Assembly: GCA_022709365.1 (NCBI GenBank)
Contig: JAKLIY010000037.1
Span: forward strand, 1 to 34,499
Direction of reading: 5' to 3'
Source: Pseudomonadota bacterium
Lineage (GTDB): Bacteria > Pseudomonadota > Gammaproteobacteria > Competibacterales > Competibacteraceae
Length of the DNA: 34,499 nt
Shown: positions 26,153 to 34,332 of the stretch, one piece after another
Layout of the letters: each line of letters opens with the position of its first letter
Numbering within the stretch: the stretch's first letter is position 1
Program-made: the position numbers and the translations under genes
The notes under the pieces: model-generated
Database searches by the model: none
Told to the model about the DNA's origin: nothing
Seen by the model: only the letters and a program-made list of their open reading frames with translations

Positions 26153-27274
26153 TTAGACCAGCTTGCGGGTGGGTTCGTGGACAATCTGCCCGTCGCGGGT
26201 CAGGGCGCTCTTGGCGATCACCTCGTCGTCCCAGTCGAGGTTGAGCGCGCCGTCCTTGATCATCGGCGACAGGAAGTTGAACAGATTTTTGGCGTACATC
26301 TCGCTGGCTGGCGCGGGGAAGTTGCTGGGGATGTTCAGCGGGCCGTCAATCACCACGCCGTTATGCTCGTAGGTCTCGCCAGGACGGGTCAGATCGCAGT
26401 TACCGCCCGATTCCGCCGCCAGGTCAATAATGACGGCACCGCGCTTCATGTTTTCCACCATCGCGGTGGTCACGATCTTCGGTGCGGCCCGGCCCGGAAT
26501 GGCCGCAGTGGTGATGACCGCATTGGCGGCGGCGACATGCTTGGCCAGGACGTCGGCCTGCCTCTGCTTTTCTTCCGCAGTCAATTCCCGGGCGTAGCCG
26601 CCTTCGGCAGCGGCATTCACCCCGGTGTCGATCATCTTCGCGCCCAGCGATTCAATTTCCTGCCGGGCTGCCGGGCGGATGTCATAGGCTTCCACCATCG
26701 CGCCGAGGCGCTTGGCGGTGGCGATGGCTTGCAAACCCGCGACGCCCGCGCCGACGATCACCACCTTGGACGGGCGGATGGTGCCGGCGGCGGTGGTCAG
26801 CATCGGGAAGAACCCGCTGGCCAGAATAGCGGCCCGCAACGCCACATAGTAACCGGCCACCGCGGCCTGTGATGACAGCACGTCCATTGACTGAGCACGA
26901 GAGATGCGCGGAATCAATTCCATGGCGAAGCTGGTGATCTTCTTGTCGCGCAACCGTTTGACCACATCCAGATTGCGATGTGGGGCCAGCACCGCCAACA
27001 GGATTGAGCCGTCCCTCAGCAGCTCCACTTCCTCCAGGGTCGGTCCCTGCACCTTGAAAACGACATCGGCCTCGGTGTACAGGGCTTGGGCGCTATCGAC
27101 CAGCCGGCTGCTTTTACCATAAAGGTCGTCAGCGAAAAAGGCGCTGACGCCAGCACCCTTTTCGACCAGGATTTCCACGCCGAGCTTGGCGAAACGCTCG
27201 GCCATCGTCGGGTCTAGCGCGACCCGCTGTTCGCCCGAAAGAGTTTCTTTCGGGACGGCCATACGAACAGGCAT
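26153..27274 (-). CDS. pntAA: NAD(P) transhydrogenase subunit alpha part 1 (NAD-binding)
   Basis: A 373-residue soluble domain I that binds NAD(H) as a dimer on the cytoplasmic face. Motifs seen are MAVPKETLSGEQRVALDPT at the start, the Rossmann loop VVIVGAGVAGLQAIATAKRLGA, the long mobile loop region TAEEKQRQADVLAKHV and TTAAIPGRAAPKIVTTAMVE. I start at ATG 27274, preceded by GAGGA; the open frame continues 40 residues upstream but that stretch is Arg-rich and unlike the family. It is the first gene of the pnt operon. Confidence 0.95.
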   Translation of the reverse strand: MPVRMAVPKETLSGEQRVALDPTMAERFAKLGVEILVEKGAGVSAFFADDLYGKSSRLVDSAQALYTEADVVFKVQGPTLEEVELLRDGSILLAVLAPHRNLDVVKRLRDKKITSFAMELIPRISRAQSMDVLSSQAAVAGYYVALRAAILASGFFPMLTTAAGTIRPSKVVIVGAGVAGLQAIATAKRLGAMVEAYDIRPAARQEIESLGAKMIDTGVNAAAEGGYARELTAEEKQRQADVLAKHVAAANAVITTAAIPGRAAPKIVTTAMVENMKRGAVIIDLAAESGGNCDLTRPGETYEHNGVVIDGPLNIPSNFPAPASEMYAKNLFNFLSPMIKDGALNLDWDDEVIAKSALTRDGQIVHEPTRKLV

Positions 27275-27579
27275 ATTGTTGTCCTCATTAGATGGTGATT
27301 CTTCACAGGCGCCCACCCGCCTGGAAATAGAACTCTGGTTCAATCCGCGCCCGTTAACGGGCGAACCTGCGCGCCGGCGGCGGGCGACGCACAATACTTG
27401 TAGAATAGTAGCCTAGACTGGCAACATCACAACAGGGTCATGGTTAAAAGCTGGTCCGGCGTTGTTCAGGGTTACGCAACCGGTCAAACATTTTCGCGTC
27501 TACTCTACGTCGTCAACAAACACTCATACCGGTCAGCGATCATGTTGCGCGAGGACGGAACACAGGCAAAGGTGGAAGT
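27275..27579. other. Intergenic region between divergent pntAA and HNH genes, with a 16-bp palindrome
   Basis: This 305-base region should hold both promoters. On the pnt side there is a perfect 16-bp palindrome centred on GTTAAC at 27348-27363 (CGCCCGTTAACGGGCG), in what would be the pnt leader. It could be an operator or a hairpin. Further out, TTGCCA with a TACTAT-like box near 27395-27425 might be a pnt promoter, but the spacing is poor. The HNH gene has AAAGGTGG at 27568-27574. No small gene is convincing. Confidence 0.55.
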
Positions 27580-28173
27580 ATGTACGGACTGGAACAGCAG
27601 GTTCTGCATACGGATGTGACGGGAATGCCATTGGAATGGATTGATTATCAACAGGCCGTGCGCCTCTACTGTGCGGAACAGGTCGCCTATACCTGCGGCA
27701 TTGTGCTGTACACAGTGCGTGGCGGCGTCAACGCACGCAGTGGGCGGCGCAGTGTGGTCACGGTGAACTCCATCATCGCCACCCAGGGTGGCGCTTACGC
27801 CCGGTTGCGCGCCCGCGAGGATTACGCGCCACCCCTGTCGAATGTCTCGCTGTTCCGGCGCGACTGCAATACCTGTCTGTATTGCGGCGAAAGCTTTATG
27901 GTGCGTGATTTGTCCCGCGACCATGTCCGGCCGCTCGTCCAGGGCGGCGCGGATCACTGGAATAATGTGGTGACCGCTTGCAAGCCCTGTAATCACCGCA
28001 AAGGCGGCAGGACCCCGGAACAGGCCCGGATGCAGTTGCTGGCGATCCCGTTCACGCCCAATCATGCCGAGTATGTGTATTTGCAGGGCCGGCGGGTGCT
28101 GGCGGATCAAATGGATTTTCTGCGGGCGCATTTCCCCCGGTCGAGTCCACTGCACCGGCGGCTGGAGGGATAG
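27580..28173 (+). CDS. HNH endonuclease
   Basis: A 197-residue protein with a zinc-bound HNH (beta-beta-alpha metal) nuclease domain: Cys99-x2-Cys102 (CLYCG), Asp114-His115 (SRDHVRPL), Asn128/Asn129 (HWNNVVTACKPCN) and Cys134-x2-Cys137 with His139. A conserved C-terminal region follows (RTPEQARMQLLAIPFTPNHA, then VYLQGRRVLADQMDFL) and a 90-residue N-terminal region that I do not recognise. This type is widespread as a single gene in bacteria, outside restriction systems. It has a good ribosome site and no methylase partner nearby. Target and role are unknown. Confidence 0.88.
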   Translation: MYGLEQQVLHTDVTGMPLEWIDYQQAVRLYCAEQVAYTCGIVLYTVRGGVNARSGRRSVVTVNSIIATQGGAYARLRAREDYAPPLSNVSLFRRDCNTCLYCGESFMVRDLSRDHVRPLVQGGADHWNNVVTACKPCNHRKGGRTPEQARMQLLAIPFTPNHAEYVYLQGRRVLADQMDFLRAHFPRSSPLHRRLEG

Positions 28174-28207
28174 CTCTGAGTAGCGATAGGGTTGGGAGTG
28201 CGGGAGA

Positions 28208-29242
28208 ATGACCGACAGCCAGGGTTTACTACAACACGTCTTCAACGGTCTGACGGCGTTCGCGCAGCAGCATCTGGCCGAACATCGCCAGCGTCAAGAA
28301 CGGCTGGCGGCGTTGCACGACGCCATCGAGCAGGCGGTGGACGCCAGCGAGCCACGCATCCGGTTGGTCGGCAACTATGCCGAGAAACTGGTGGACGCGG
28401 TGGAAACCGCGTTGAATTATTCCGGTCAGGTATTGCAACAGCTACCGCCAGCAGTGCTGCTCGATGCGCATGCCTGGTCCCAGGATCCGCAGGTGAACGC
28501 CTTTTTCGCCACGGTAGATGATCTGCGGACCCTGTTGAGCGAGGACCCGGCGATTCGCACGTTTTTTGTGGACCCTGGGCACACGGAGTGTTTTGCATTG
28601 ATGCTCATGGTGAAGCGGGAGACCGAGACATTTGGCTCGGTACTCCGCGGCGATGTGCTGGTGCGCGATGTCCGGTGCATTCAGGTCAGCTTTTCGCAGC
28701 AGCGGCTGTTTTTCCCTGCGGTCAGCGAGGCCCGGCTACGCGAAGAGCTGAAACAGCGGATGCTGGTGTTTCTGGCAACACGGGCGCTGGAGCGGATTAA
28801 TGAGTTGCGGACGCGACGCAGTGCGTTGGAGGAGCAGCGGCGACAGTTGCAAGCGCAGTTGCGGGCGTTTCGCGGCCATGTGCAGGGCTTGCAGCCGCTG
28901 TTGTCGACGGACGATGCAGATGAGCGGCGTGTTGTGGCGCTGGAGCAGCGGTTACTCCAGACTGAGGAGGATTTGGTTGCAGCGCGTAACCCTCTGAATA
29001 CGCTGGATGATTATTTGGAGCAGATTCGGCAGGTGCTGGGCCAGCCGGAGAGGTATTTACAGGTTCACCCGCTGGCTCTGCGATTAACCCGGCTCGGCAT
29101 CAAGCTGTCCCCGGATTCGCCGGAACCGGGCGAAACCCTCGCGCTGATTGAGTTCGATTCCATGGGTGAGCAGCGGATCGGCGCGCTGGTGCGGTTTGAG
29201 AAAGGGGAGTTGCCGTCGGTCATGACGACGGCATCTCTCTGA
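28208..29242 (+). CDS. Coiled-coil protein of unknown function
   Basis: I do not recognise this 344-residue soluble protein. It has no signal peptide or membrane helix. Residues about 1-75 are helical (QQHLAEHRQRQERLAALHDA), 85-170 form a mixed globular region (VDDLRTLLSEDPAIRTFFVD), and 175-275 a long coiled coil (ALERINELRTRRSALEEQRR). The C-terminal 60 residues are beta-rich (LGIKLSPDSPEPGETLALIE, IGALVRFEKGELPSV). It follows the HNH gene by 34 bases in the same direction with GGGAG before ATG 28208, so the two may be co-transcribed. It ends 13 bases before the convergent membrane protein gene. Confidence 0.8.
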   Translation: MTDSQGLLQHVFNGLTAFAQQHLAEHRQRQERLAALHDAIEQAVDASEPRIRLVGNYAEKLVDAVETALNYSGQVLQQLPPAVLLDAHAWSQDPQVNAFFATVDDLRTLLSEDPAIRTFFVDPGHTECFALMLMVKRETETFGSVLRGDVLVRDVRCIQVSFSQQRLFFPAVSEARLREELKQRMLVFLATRALERINELRTRRSALEEQRRQLQAQLRAFRGHVQGLQPLLSTDDADERRVVALEQRLLQTEEDLVAARNPLNTLDDYLEQIRQVLGQPERYLQVHPLALRLTRLGIKLSPDSPEPGETLALIEFDSMGEQRIGALVRFEKGELPSVMTTASL

Positions 29243-29255
29243 TCGAGGCGCCTAC

Positions 29256-29771
29256 TCACCATCCATCGTCAGTGTCTGTTCGAGGTGTCCACGCCTGCTT
29301 CAGCGTCCAAACCATCAGCGCTACGGCTCCCATCCAAACTAGAAACGCCAGAGTGGTATCCTGATTGAGCAGCCCCCACCGGCTCAGGATTTCCGTCCAG
29401 TCGTGAAAATCCTCCGGGTCGACTCCACCGACCAGCGGCAATTCATGGGCGCGAGCATCCGCCATATAACGGGCGATATTCAGCCCATTTTCCGCAATCC
29501 AGATCAGGCAAACATAAAAGCCCCAGAGTTGTCTCTGGCGATAGAACTCCCAGGCGCAGGCGGCAGGCATCAGCAATTGCATCAGGGTCCCGCCGTACAC
29601 CGCCAGCCGGGCTGACAGGAGTCCGAACAGGGGATGTCCCGCCTCATGAAAGGCGAGGTTGGCGCTATCGAGAATCGGCACCCAGCCCCATAGCGCATGA
29701 CAGACCAGCAGGAGTCCGGCCATGAGGGTCAATAGAACCGGAGGCAGCCGGCGAGGCGGTATAGAGGTCAT
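29256..29771 (-). CDS. Small membrane protein with an HEAGH metalloprotease-like motif
   Basis: A 171-residue protein with about four membrane helices (11-30, 48-75, 82-100, 140-160). Residues 42-46 read HEAGH, the zinc-binding HExxH pattern seen in M50-type membrane proteases; further conserved-looking segments are WIAENGLNIARYMADAR and HDWTEILSRWG. The M50 second motif (NxxPxxxxDG) is not visible, so activity is uncertain and it may be an uncharacterised family. It has a charged C-terminal tail and is convergent with the coiled-coil gene. No substrate can be suggested. Confidence 0.75.
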   Translation of the reverse strand: MTSIPPRRLPPVLLTLMAGLLLVCHALWGWVPILDSANLAFHEAGHPLFGLLSARLAVYGGTLMQLLMPAACAWEFYRQRQLWGFYVCLIWIAENGLNIARYMADARAHELPLVGGVDPEDFHDWTEILSRWGLLNQDTTLAFLVWMGAVALMVWTLKQAWTPRTDTDDGW

Positions 29772-29896
29772 GGCGTTGGCTATTCCAGCAGGAAGCTTGT
29801 TTTCCAGTGTAGAACATCACCGCGAGCGGGCTTGGCAGAATCGCTCTTCTGCCTGTTCTTCAGTGCCTTGATCACCCCGATGATTAGGAGATCCTG

Positions 29897-30160
29897 TTAG
29901 ATCAGCGGGCTTTCACTATCTGAAATAGCCAAAATCTCATCTCCGGCCAGCAGTTGATCGAAGAGTTCCCAGGATTCCCGGGCTTCTTCGGCGCTGATTT
30001 TCTGGATAGCGTAACCGACATGGATCAGCACCCAGTCCCCGACGCCGATGGGTTCATCCTGCAGCATGAACAGGCTGACATCGCGCGCGACGCCCTTGGC
30101 CGAACAGCGAGCCTCGAAGCCGTCGATTTGCGTAATTTGCATCGGAATGGCTAGGCACAT
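29897..30160 (-). CDS. hypC: [NiFe]-hydrogenase maturation chaperone HypC
   Basis: An 87-residue HypC/HupF/HybG family protein. It starts MCLAIPMQI with the essential Cys2, and has GVARDVSLFML, the GDWVLIHVGYAIQKIS core and the EEARESWELFDQLL helix. HypC binds HypD, carries the Fe(CN)2CO unit and delivers it to the hydrogenase large subunit in the cytoplasm. It is on the minus strand, opposite to hypD-hypF, whereas hypC usually precedes hypD in the same direction. The next 125 bases to the HEAGH gene hold nothing recognisable. Confidence 0.93.
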   Translation of the reverse strand: MCLAIPMQITQIDGFEARCSAKGVARDVSLFMLQDEPIGVGDWVLIHVGYAIQKISAEEARESWELFDQLLAGDEILAISDSESPLI

Positions 30161-30266
30161 GATCGGATTACCCCAAGGTTAGTCAACGAAGGTTATGCGC
30201 CAGACAGTTCCAGCGCTCGGTCACCAGCGCGATGCTGGCTCCACTATACGATCTCAGCCTGCGCCA

Positions 30267-30302
30267 GTGATTAATCATATCGGGCGTGTGATTAATTTTC
30301 AC
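30267..30302. promoter_or_regulatory. Paired GTGATTAAT repeats, candidate regulator site
   Basis: GTGATTAAT occurs at 30267-30275 and again at 30288-30296, a 21-base period that puts both on one face of the helix. The second copy is also part of an inverted repeat, GTGA-N7-TCAC (30288-30302), resembling but not matching the CRP/FNR spacing of six. The site lies about 110-140 bases upstream of hypC on its side of the interval. Confidence 0.35.
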
Positions 30303-30641
30303 TACGCTAATACCTCAAACGGTTTCCTTGTCGAAGTTCGATTACGGCAAGGCGATCACGTTTGCGGAAAAGCTCTATGGTTCCAACGGCATCTATTTCG
30401 ACATTGGCCAACAGCAATGCCCGGCCATTAGCGTGGCGCAACAGGTCAAATTTGGAGGTAATCGATGGTGCTTGTAAGTGGGACCAGAACAACTCCGAAC
30501 AGGACGATCTCTTCGATCTGGTGAAAGCCAAGATCTCCGGTGGCATTGTGATTTTCATCGTAGGGAGTATCAAGACCAGCGCAACCGATACGCTGGCCGG
30601 TTGCGCCGGACATGCGCCCTTAAAACCAGCAGTACGTCCCG

Positions 30642-30800
30642 ATGCCCAAAATCCCGGCTGCGGATTTCGTGGTGACTGGTGAGACAGACCGGGTTTGGAC
30701 GGTGGTGCACGACCCGCTGGTCGGCGCGATCGTCCGCGCCTCGGTGTCCAAGGCCGATGGCTTGGTGCAGTTCGACGCGATTGATTTCGCTGTCGAATAG
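30642..30800 (+). CDS. Short open frame in the hypC-hypD interval (doubtful gene)
   Basis: ATG 30642 opens a 52-residue frame ending at TAG 30798-30800 (MPKIPAADFVVTGETDRVW at the start, ADGLVQFDAIDFAVE at the end). Composition looks coding-like with good G/C at third positions, but there is no clear ribosome site and no family match that I recognise. It could be the 3' fragment of a decayed gene rather than a functional small protein. Confidence 0.25.
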   Translation: MPKIPAADFVVTGETDRVWTVVHDPLVGAIVRASVSKADGLVQFDAIDFAVE

Positions 30801-30816
30801 CGATAAACAACATTCT

Positions 30817-30831
30817 TCAATCGAAGATTGA
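30817..30831. promoter_or_regulatory. Inverted repeat upstream of hypD (candidate operator)
   Basis: TCAATC (30817-30822) and GATTGA (30826-30831) form a perfect inverted repeat around GAA, about 125 bases before the hypD start. TTGACT (30858-30863) with TATGAC (30879-30884) lies just downstream but with a short 15-base spacer, so any promoter there is weak or misidentified. Confidence 0.3.
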
Positions 30832-30953
30832 CGCCATACCCGTATGTCTGGCCCGTTTTGACTTGAGTAATCATCCAATATGACCCTGCTCTCAGTGATC
30901 GAGGGCGATGATTAGCCCGCTTAATAAATATTGCAGGTGCAGGAGCGCTGCAT

Positions 30954-32069
30954 ATGGTTGATCGCGCCCAACACTGGCTCGAAAAAATCCGGACGCTTCA
31001 CCCGATCCGCCCCGTTCGCATTATGAACGTCTGTGGCGGCCATGAGCGCTCGATTGCCCTGACGGGCCTGCGCAGCCTGCTGCCGGAAAATATCTGCCTG
31101 ATTCCCGGCCCTGGCTGTCCCGTATGCATTTGCCCTGAGGAAGATCTTTACCAGGCGATGCAATGGGCCTTGCGGGAACCGGTCACCCTGGTCAGTTTCG
31201 GCGACATGCTGCGGGTGCCGGTCAATGTTCCACGGGGCGAGGTGCGTTCGCTGGAAGAAGCCAAGGCCACCGGTGCTGATGTCCGCCCTATCGCTTCGCC
31301 CCGGGATGCGTTGTGCATCGCCAAAGCGCATCCCGAGCGTCCGGTGATCTTTCACGCCGTCGGTTTTGAAACGACGCTGGCCCCCATCGCCGCACTGATC
31401 GCCGAAGGGTTGCCGGACAACCTGTTTCTGCTAATGAGTGGTCGGCTGACCTGGCCCGCAGTGGCGATGCTGCTGGAGTCCGGCGACGCCGGTCTGGACG
31501 CCCTGATTGCACCGGGCCATGTTTCCACGGTGATGGGTCCCGAGGAATGGGATTTCGTCGCGGCGCGCCATGGCATTCCCATCGCCATCGCTGGATTTAC
31601 CCCCGACAGCCTGCTGGCCGCTATTTATTCAGTACTGAAACAGGCTAGCGATGGTCAGCCGACGTGTGAGAATTGTTATACGGTGGTGGTGAAGCCCGGC
31701 GGCAATCCGGTTGCGCGCCGCTGCCTGGCCGAGTGTTTCGAGATTGTCGATGCGAATTGGCGCGGTATCGGCACCATTCCACGTTCCGGCTATGCGCTAA
31801 AAGACCGGTTGATGGCGCACGACGCCCGCCGGCATTTTCCCGAAGAGTCGGCTGCCGGTCGCCGAAGAGTCGGGGAAATGCCGCCTGGCTGTGATTGCGC
31901 CCGCGTAGTGCTGGGCAAAATCATCCCCTCGGAATGCCGCATCTACGGTTCGCCCTGCACCCCGCGTACCCCGGTCGGTCCCTGCATGGTGTCGGATGAA
32001 GGGGCCTGTCGCATCTGGTGGGCCTCCGGTGTCCGCGAACGCACCGGGGCAGCAGCGCCTTCCGAATAA
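30954..32069 (+). CDS. hypD: [NiFe]-hydrogenase maturation protein HypD
   Basis: A 371-residue iron-sulfur protein that assembles Fe(CN)2CO with HypC. It shows IMNVCGGHERSI (Cys27), IPGPGCPVCICPEED (Cys55, Cys58, Cys60), the VIFHAVGFETTLAP segment, IAPGHVSTVMG, and the C-terminal cluster cysteines in CDCARVVLGK, SECRIYGSPC and GPCMVSDEGACR. ATG 30954 follows AGGAG at 30941-30945. Its TAA overlaps the start of hypF (TAATG), so the two are translationally coupled. Length is normal for HypD. Confidence 0.96.
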   Translation: MVDRAQHWLEKIRTLHPIRPVRIMNVCGGHERSIALTGLRSLLPENICLIPGPGCPVCICPEEDLYQAMQWALREPVTLVSFGDMLRVPVNVPRGEVRSLEEAKATGADVRPIASPRDALCIAKAHPERPVIFHAVGFETTLAPIAALIAEGLPDNLFLLMSGRLTWPAVAMLLESGDAGLDALIAPGHVSTVMGPEEWDFVAARHGIPIAIAGFTPDSLLAAIYSVLKQASDGQPTCENCYTVVVKPGGNPVARRCLAECFEIVDANWRGIGTIPRSGYALKDRLMAHDARRHFPEESAAGRRRVGEMPPGCDCARVVLGKIIPSECRIYGSPCTPRTPVGPCMVSDEGACRIWWASGVRERTGAAAPSE

Positions 32070-34318
32070 TGGGAGTGAAGATCGCGCACCGTATCCAGAT
32101 TCGGGGCCGAATTCAGGGCGTCGGGTTTCGGCCCTTCATCTGCCGGTTGGCCCGGCGGCTGGAGTTGCGGGGATGGGTACGGAATCGCAGCGGGGAAGTT
32201 GACCTTCACGTCGAAGGCGAACCGGCCCAGATCAGCCAGTTTATCCGGGCGATTTACGCGGAAGCGCCGCCCCTGGCGCAGCCTGAAGTCCCTCGCATTG
32301 CGGATGCCGAGTTCCTGGATTACCCGGACTTCACCATTCGGGCCAGTGAGCCTGGAGATTCCGGGCCGGTCGTGATTCCGCCCGACCACTTCGTGTGTGC
32401 GGATTGCCTGAAGGAAATGAGTGACCCGACCGCCCGGCGCTACCGCTACCCGTTCACCAACTGCACCCAGTGTGGGCCACGCTACACGATCATCGACCGG
32501 CTGCCCTATGATCGGCCCCATACCGCGATGGCCCACTTCCCGCTCTGCGCTGCTTGCCGGGCGGAATACGACGATCCGACGGACCGTCGCTATCATGCCC
32601 AACCGCTGGCTTGTCCCACCTGTGGACCGGTGCTGGAATTCCGGGGAACGGGCCTAACACCGGCTACCGGTAACGAGGCCGCGTTAGCTGCCTGCATCCG
32701 AGCTTTGCAACGCGGCCTGATCGTCGCGGTCAAGGGCGTGGGTGGCTATCACCTGATGTGCGATGCGCGTTCCGAAGTCGTCGTACAGCGGCTACGCGAA
32801 CGCAAGCATCGGCCTGCAAAACCCTTGGCGGTGTTGATTCCCGAAAGCACCTTATCCAGCGGCGCGATTGCAGAAATTGTAGCCCCGAACGACGAAGAAC
32901 TGGAGGCGTTGCGTTCGCCACTGCGTCCCATCGTCATCGTGCCGAAGTCATCTACCGCCGGACTTGCGCCGTCGATTGCGCCGGGCTTGGCCGAAATCGG
33001 TCTCCTGTTGCCCTACAGTCCACTGCATCATCTGTTGAGTGCTAATTTCGGCGGGCCGCTGGTTGCAACCTCAGCCAATATCAGCGGCGAGCCGGTGTTG
33101 ACCGATGCAGAAAGCGTGGAACAACGATTGGGCACCGTGGCTGACGCCTTTCTCCACCACAACCGGCCGATTCGCCGTCCCGCCGATGACTCCGTGTTTC
33201 GGCGATTGGCGGGTAAACCTCGACCGCTACGCCTGGGCCGGGGTCTGGCCCCTGTCGAATTGCGGCTGAAGATGCCGGTCAGTCAACCGACCCTGGCACT
33301 GGGCACTGATCTCAAAAACACCATTGCTCTGGCAGTGGATGATCGGGTCCTGATTTCACCACACCTGGGCGATTTGGGCGCACCCCGAAGTCTGGAAGTT
33401 TTTGAGCAGGTGATCGACGATCTTTGCCGACTGTACGCGGTTTCGCCGGAACGCATCGTCTGCGATGCCCATCCCGGTTATTTCTCCACGCGGTGGGCGC
33501 GGGGACGAACGAACGACCTTCGGCGCGTCTTTCATCACCACGCCCACGCATCAGCGCTGTTCGGCGAATTTAACCCGGAAGCGCCAATTTTGGTGTTCAC
33601 CTGGGATGGGCTGGGATTCGGCGAAGACGGGACACTCTGGGGCGGCGAGGCGTTGTTCGGGACTCCCGGACAGTGGCGACGGGTGGCCAGCTTGCGCCCA
33701 TTCCGCTTGATCGGCGGCGACCAGGCCAGCCGCGATCCCTGGCGGTGTGCGTTGGCGATGTGCTGGGAAGCCGGTCGGGACTGGCCGGGCGGCCCTGCCA
33801 ACCGTGATTTAGCGCGGGTCGCCTGGGAACGTCGCATCAACTGCCCTGTAACAACCTCCATCGGTCGCCTGTTCGATGCCGCCGCCGCGTTGATCGGTAT
33901 TGCACAAACGCAGAGTCATGAAGGCCAAGCCGCGATGGCCTTGGAAGCTTGCAGCGTTTCCGCCGGAGCAGTGATCGACATGCCGCTATATTGGGATAAC
34001 GACCTCTGGCGGAGTGACTGGACGCAGCTCTTACCGGCATTGTTGGATACCGAACGTACCCGCGCCGAACGAGCCGCCGGGTTCCATGCCAGCCTGGCGA
34101 GACTCCTTTTGCGCCAGGCCGAGCAAATCCGGCGAGATTATGGAGTTCAGCAAGTCGGCTTCGCTGGTGGCGTCTTTCAAAATCGCTGCTTGACGGAACA
34201 GGCGCTGCGATTGTTGACGGATGTTGGCTTTGAGGTGCTATTACCTGAGCGTCTTCCGGTCAACGACGCCGCCATTAGTTTCGGCCAAATCGTCGAATCC
34301 TCGGCGGAACCGGGCTAA
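32069..34318 (+). CDS. hypF: Carbamoyltransferase HypF
   Basis: A 749-residue multidomain enzyme that converts carbamoyl phosphate and ATP to the carbamoyl group passed to HypE for cyanide-ligand synthesis. Order of domains: acylphosphatase (IRGRIQGVGFRPF with Arg21 and Asn39), two zinc fingers (Cys110/113/132/135 and Cys160/163/182/185), YrdC-like domain (GLIVAVKGVGGYHLMCDA, KHRPAKPLAVL) and Kae1-like domain (VFTWDGLGFGEDGTLWGGE, VGFAGGVFQNR). I start at ATG 32069, which overlaps the hypD stop; the open frame 51 bases upstream lies inside hypD. hypE, its partner, is not in the window. Confidence 0.96.
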   Translation: MGVKIAHRIQIRGRIQGVGFRPFICRLARRLELRGWVRNRSGEVDLHVEGEPAQISQFIRAIYAEAPPLAQPEVPRIADAEFLDYPDFTIRASEPGDSGPVVIPPDHFVCADCLKEMSDPTARRYRYPFTNCTQCGPRYTIIDRLPYDRPHTAMAHFPLCAACRAEYDDPTDRRYHAQPLACPTCGPVLEFRGTGLTPATGNEAALAACIRALQRGLIVAVKGVGGYHLMCDARSEVVVQRLRERKHRPAKPLAVLIPESTLSSGAIAEIVAPNDEELEALRSPLRPIVIVPKSSTAGLAPSIAPGLAEIGLLLPYSPLHHLLSANFGGPLVATSANISGEPVLTDAESVEQRLGTVADAFLHHNRPIRRPADDSVFRRLAGKPRPLRLGRGLAPVELRLKMPVSQPTLALGTDLKNTIALAVDDRVLISPHLGDLGAPRSLEVFEQVIDDLCRLYAVSPERIVCDAHPGYFSTRWARGRTNDLRRVFHHHAHASALFGEFNPEAPILVFTWDGLGFGEDGTLWGGEALFGTPGQWRRVASLRPFRLIGGDQASRDPWRCALAMCWEAGRDWPGGPANRDLARVAWERRINCPVTTSIGRLFDAAAALIGIAQTQSHEGQAAMALEACSVSAGAVIDMPLYWDNDLWRSDWTQLLPALLDTERTRAERAAGFHASLARLLLRQAEQIRRDYGVQQVGFAGGVFQNRCLTEQALRLLTDVGFEVLLPERLPVNDAAISFGQIVESSAEPG

Positions 34319-34332
34319 TCTTCAACGAAGGT

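Larger units (their letters stand above)
30161..30953. pseudogene. 793-base interval between hypC and hypD with decayed coding fragments
   Basis: No complete gene is convincing. Three short open pieces on the plus strand, in different frames, look more coding-like than chance: frame of 30292-30477 (contains FDYGKAITFAEKLYGSNG and IYFDIGQQQCPAISVAQQ), frame of about 30450-30682 (DDLFDLVKAKISGGIVIFIV), and 30642-30800 (52 residues from MPKIPAADFVVTGETD). The switch between frames suggests frameshifted remains of one or more genes. I could not assign a family. Regulatory-looking repeats lie at 30267-30302 and 30817-30831. The longer minus-strand frame 30307-30813 appears to be a shadow. Confidence 0.35.

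Noticed and set aside
24569..26872. A 767-codon open frame on the plus strand opposite the pnt operon.
   Set aside because: It is antisense to pntB, pntAB and pntAA, which are unmistakable. The translation is rich in His, Arg, Asp and Gln without domains, the typical mirror of GC-rich coding DNA.
30307..30813. A 168-codon minus-strand frame in the hypC-hypD gap.
   Set aside because: It is the longest frame there, but the product is Arg/Pro/Ser-rich and without recognisable structure, while the plus-strand pieces read more like protein. I kept only the plus-strand remnants, at low confidence.
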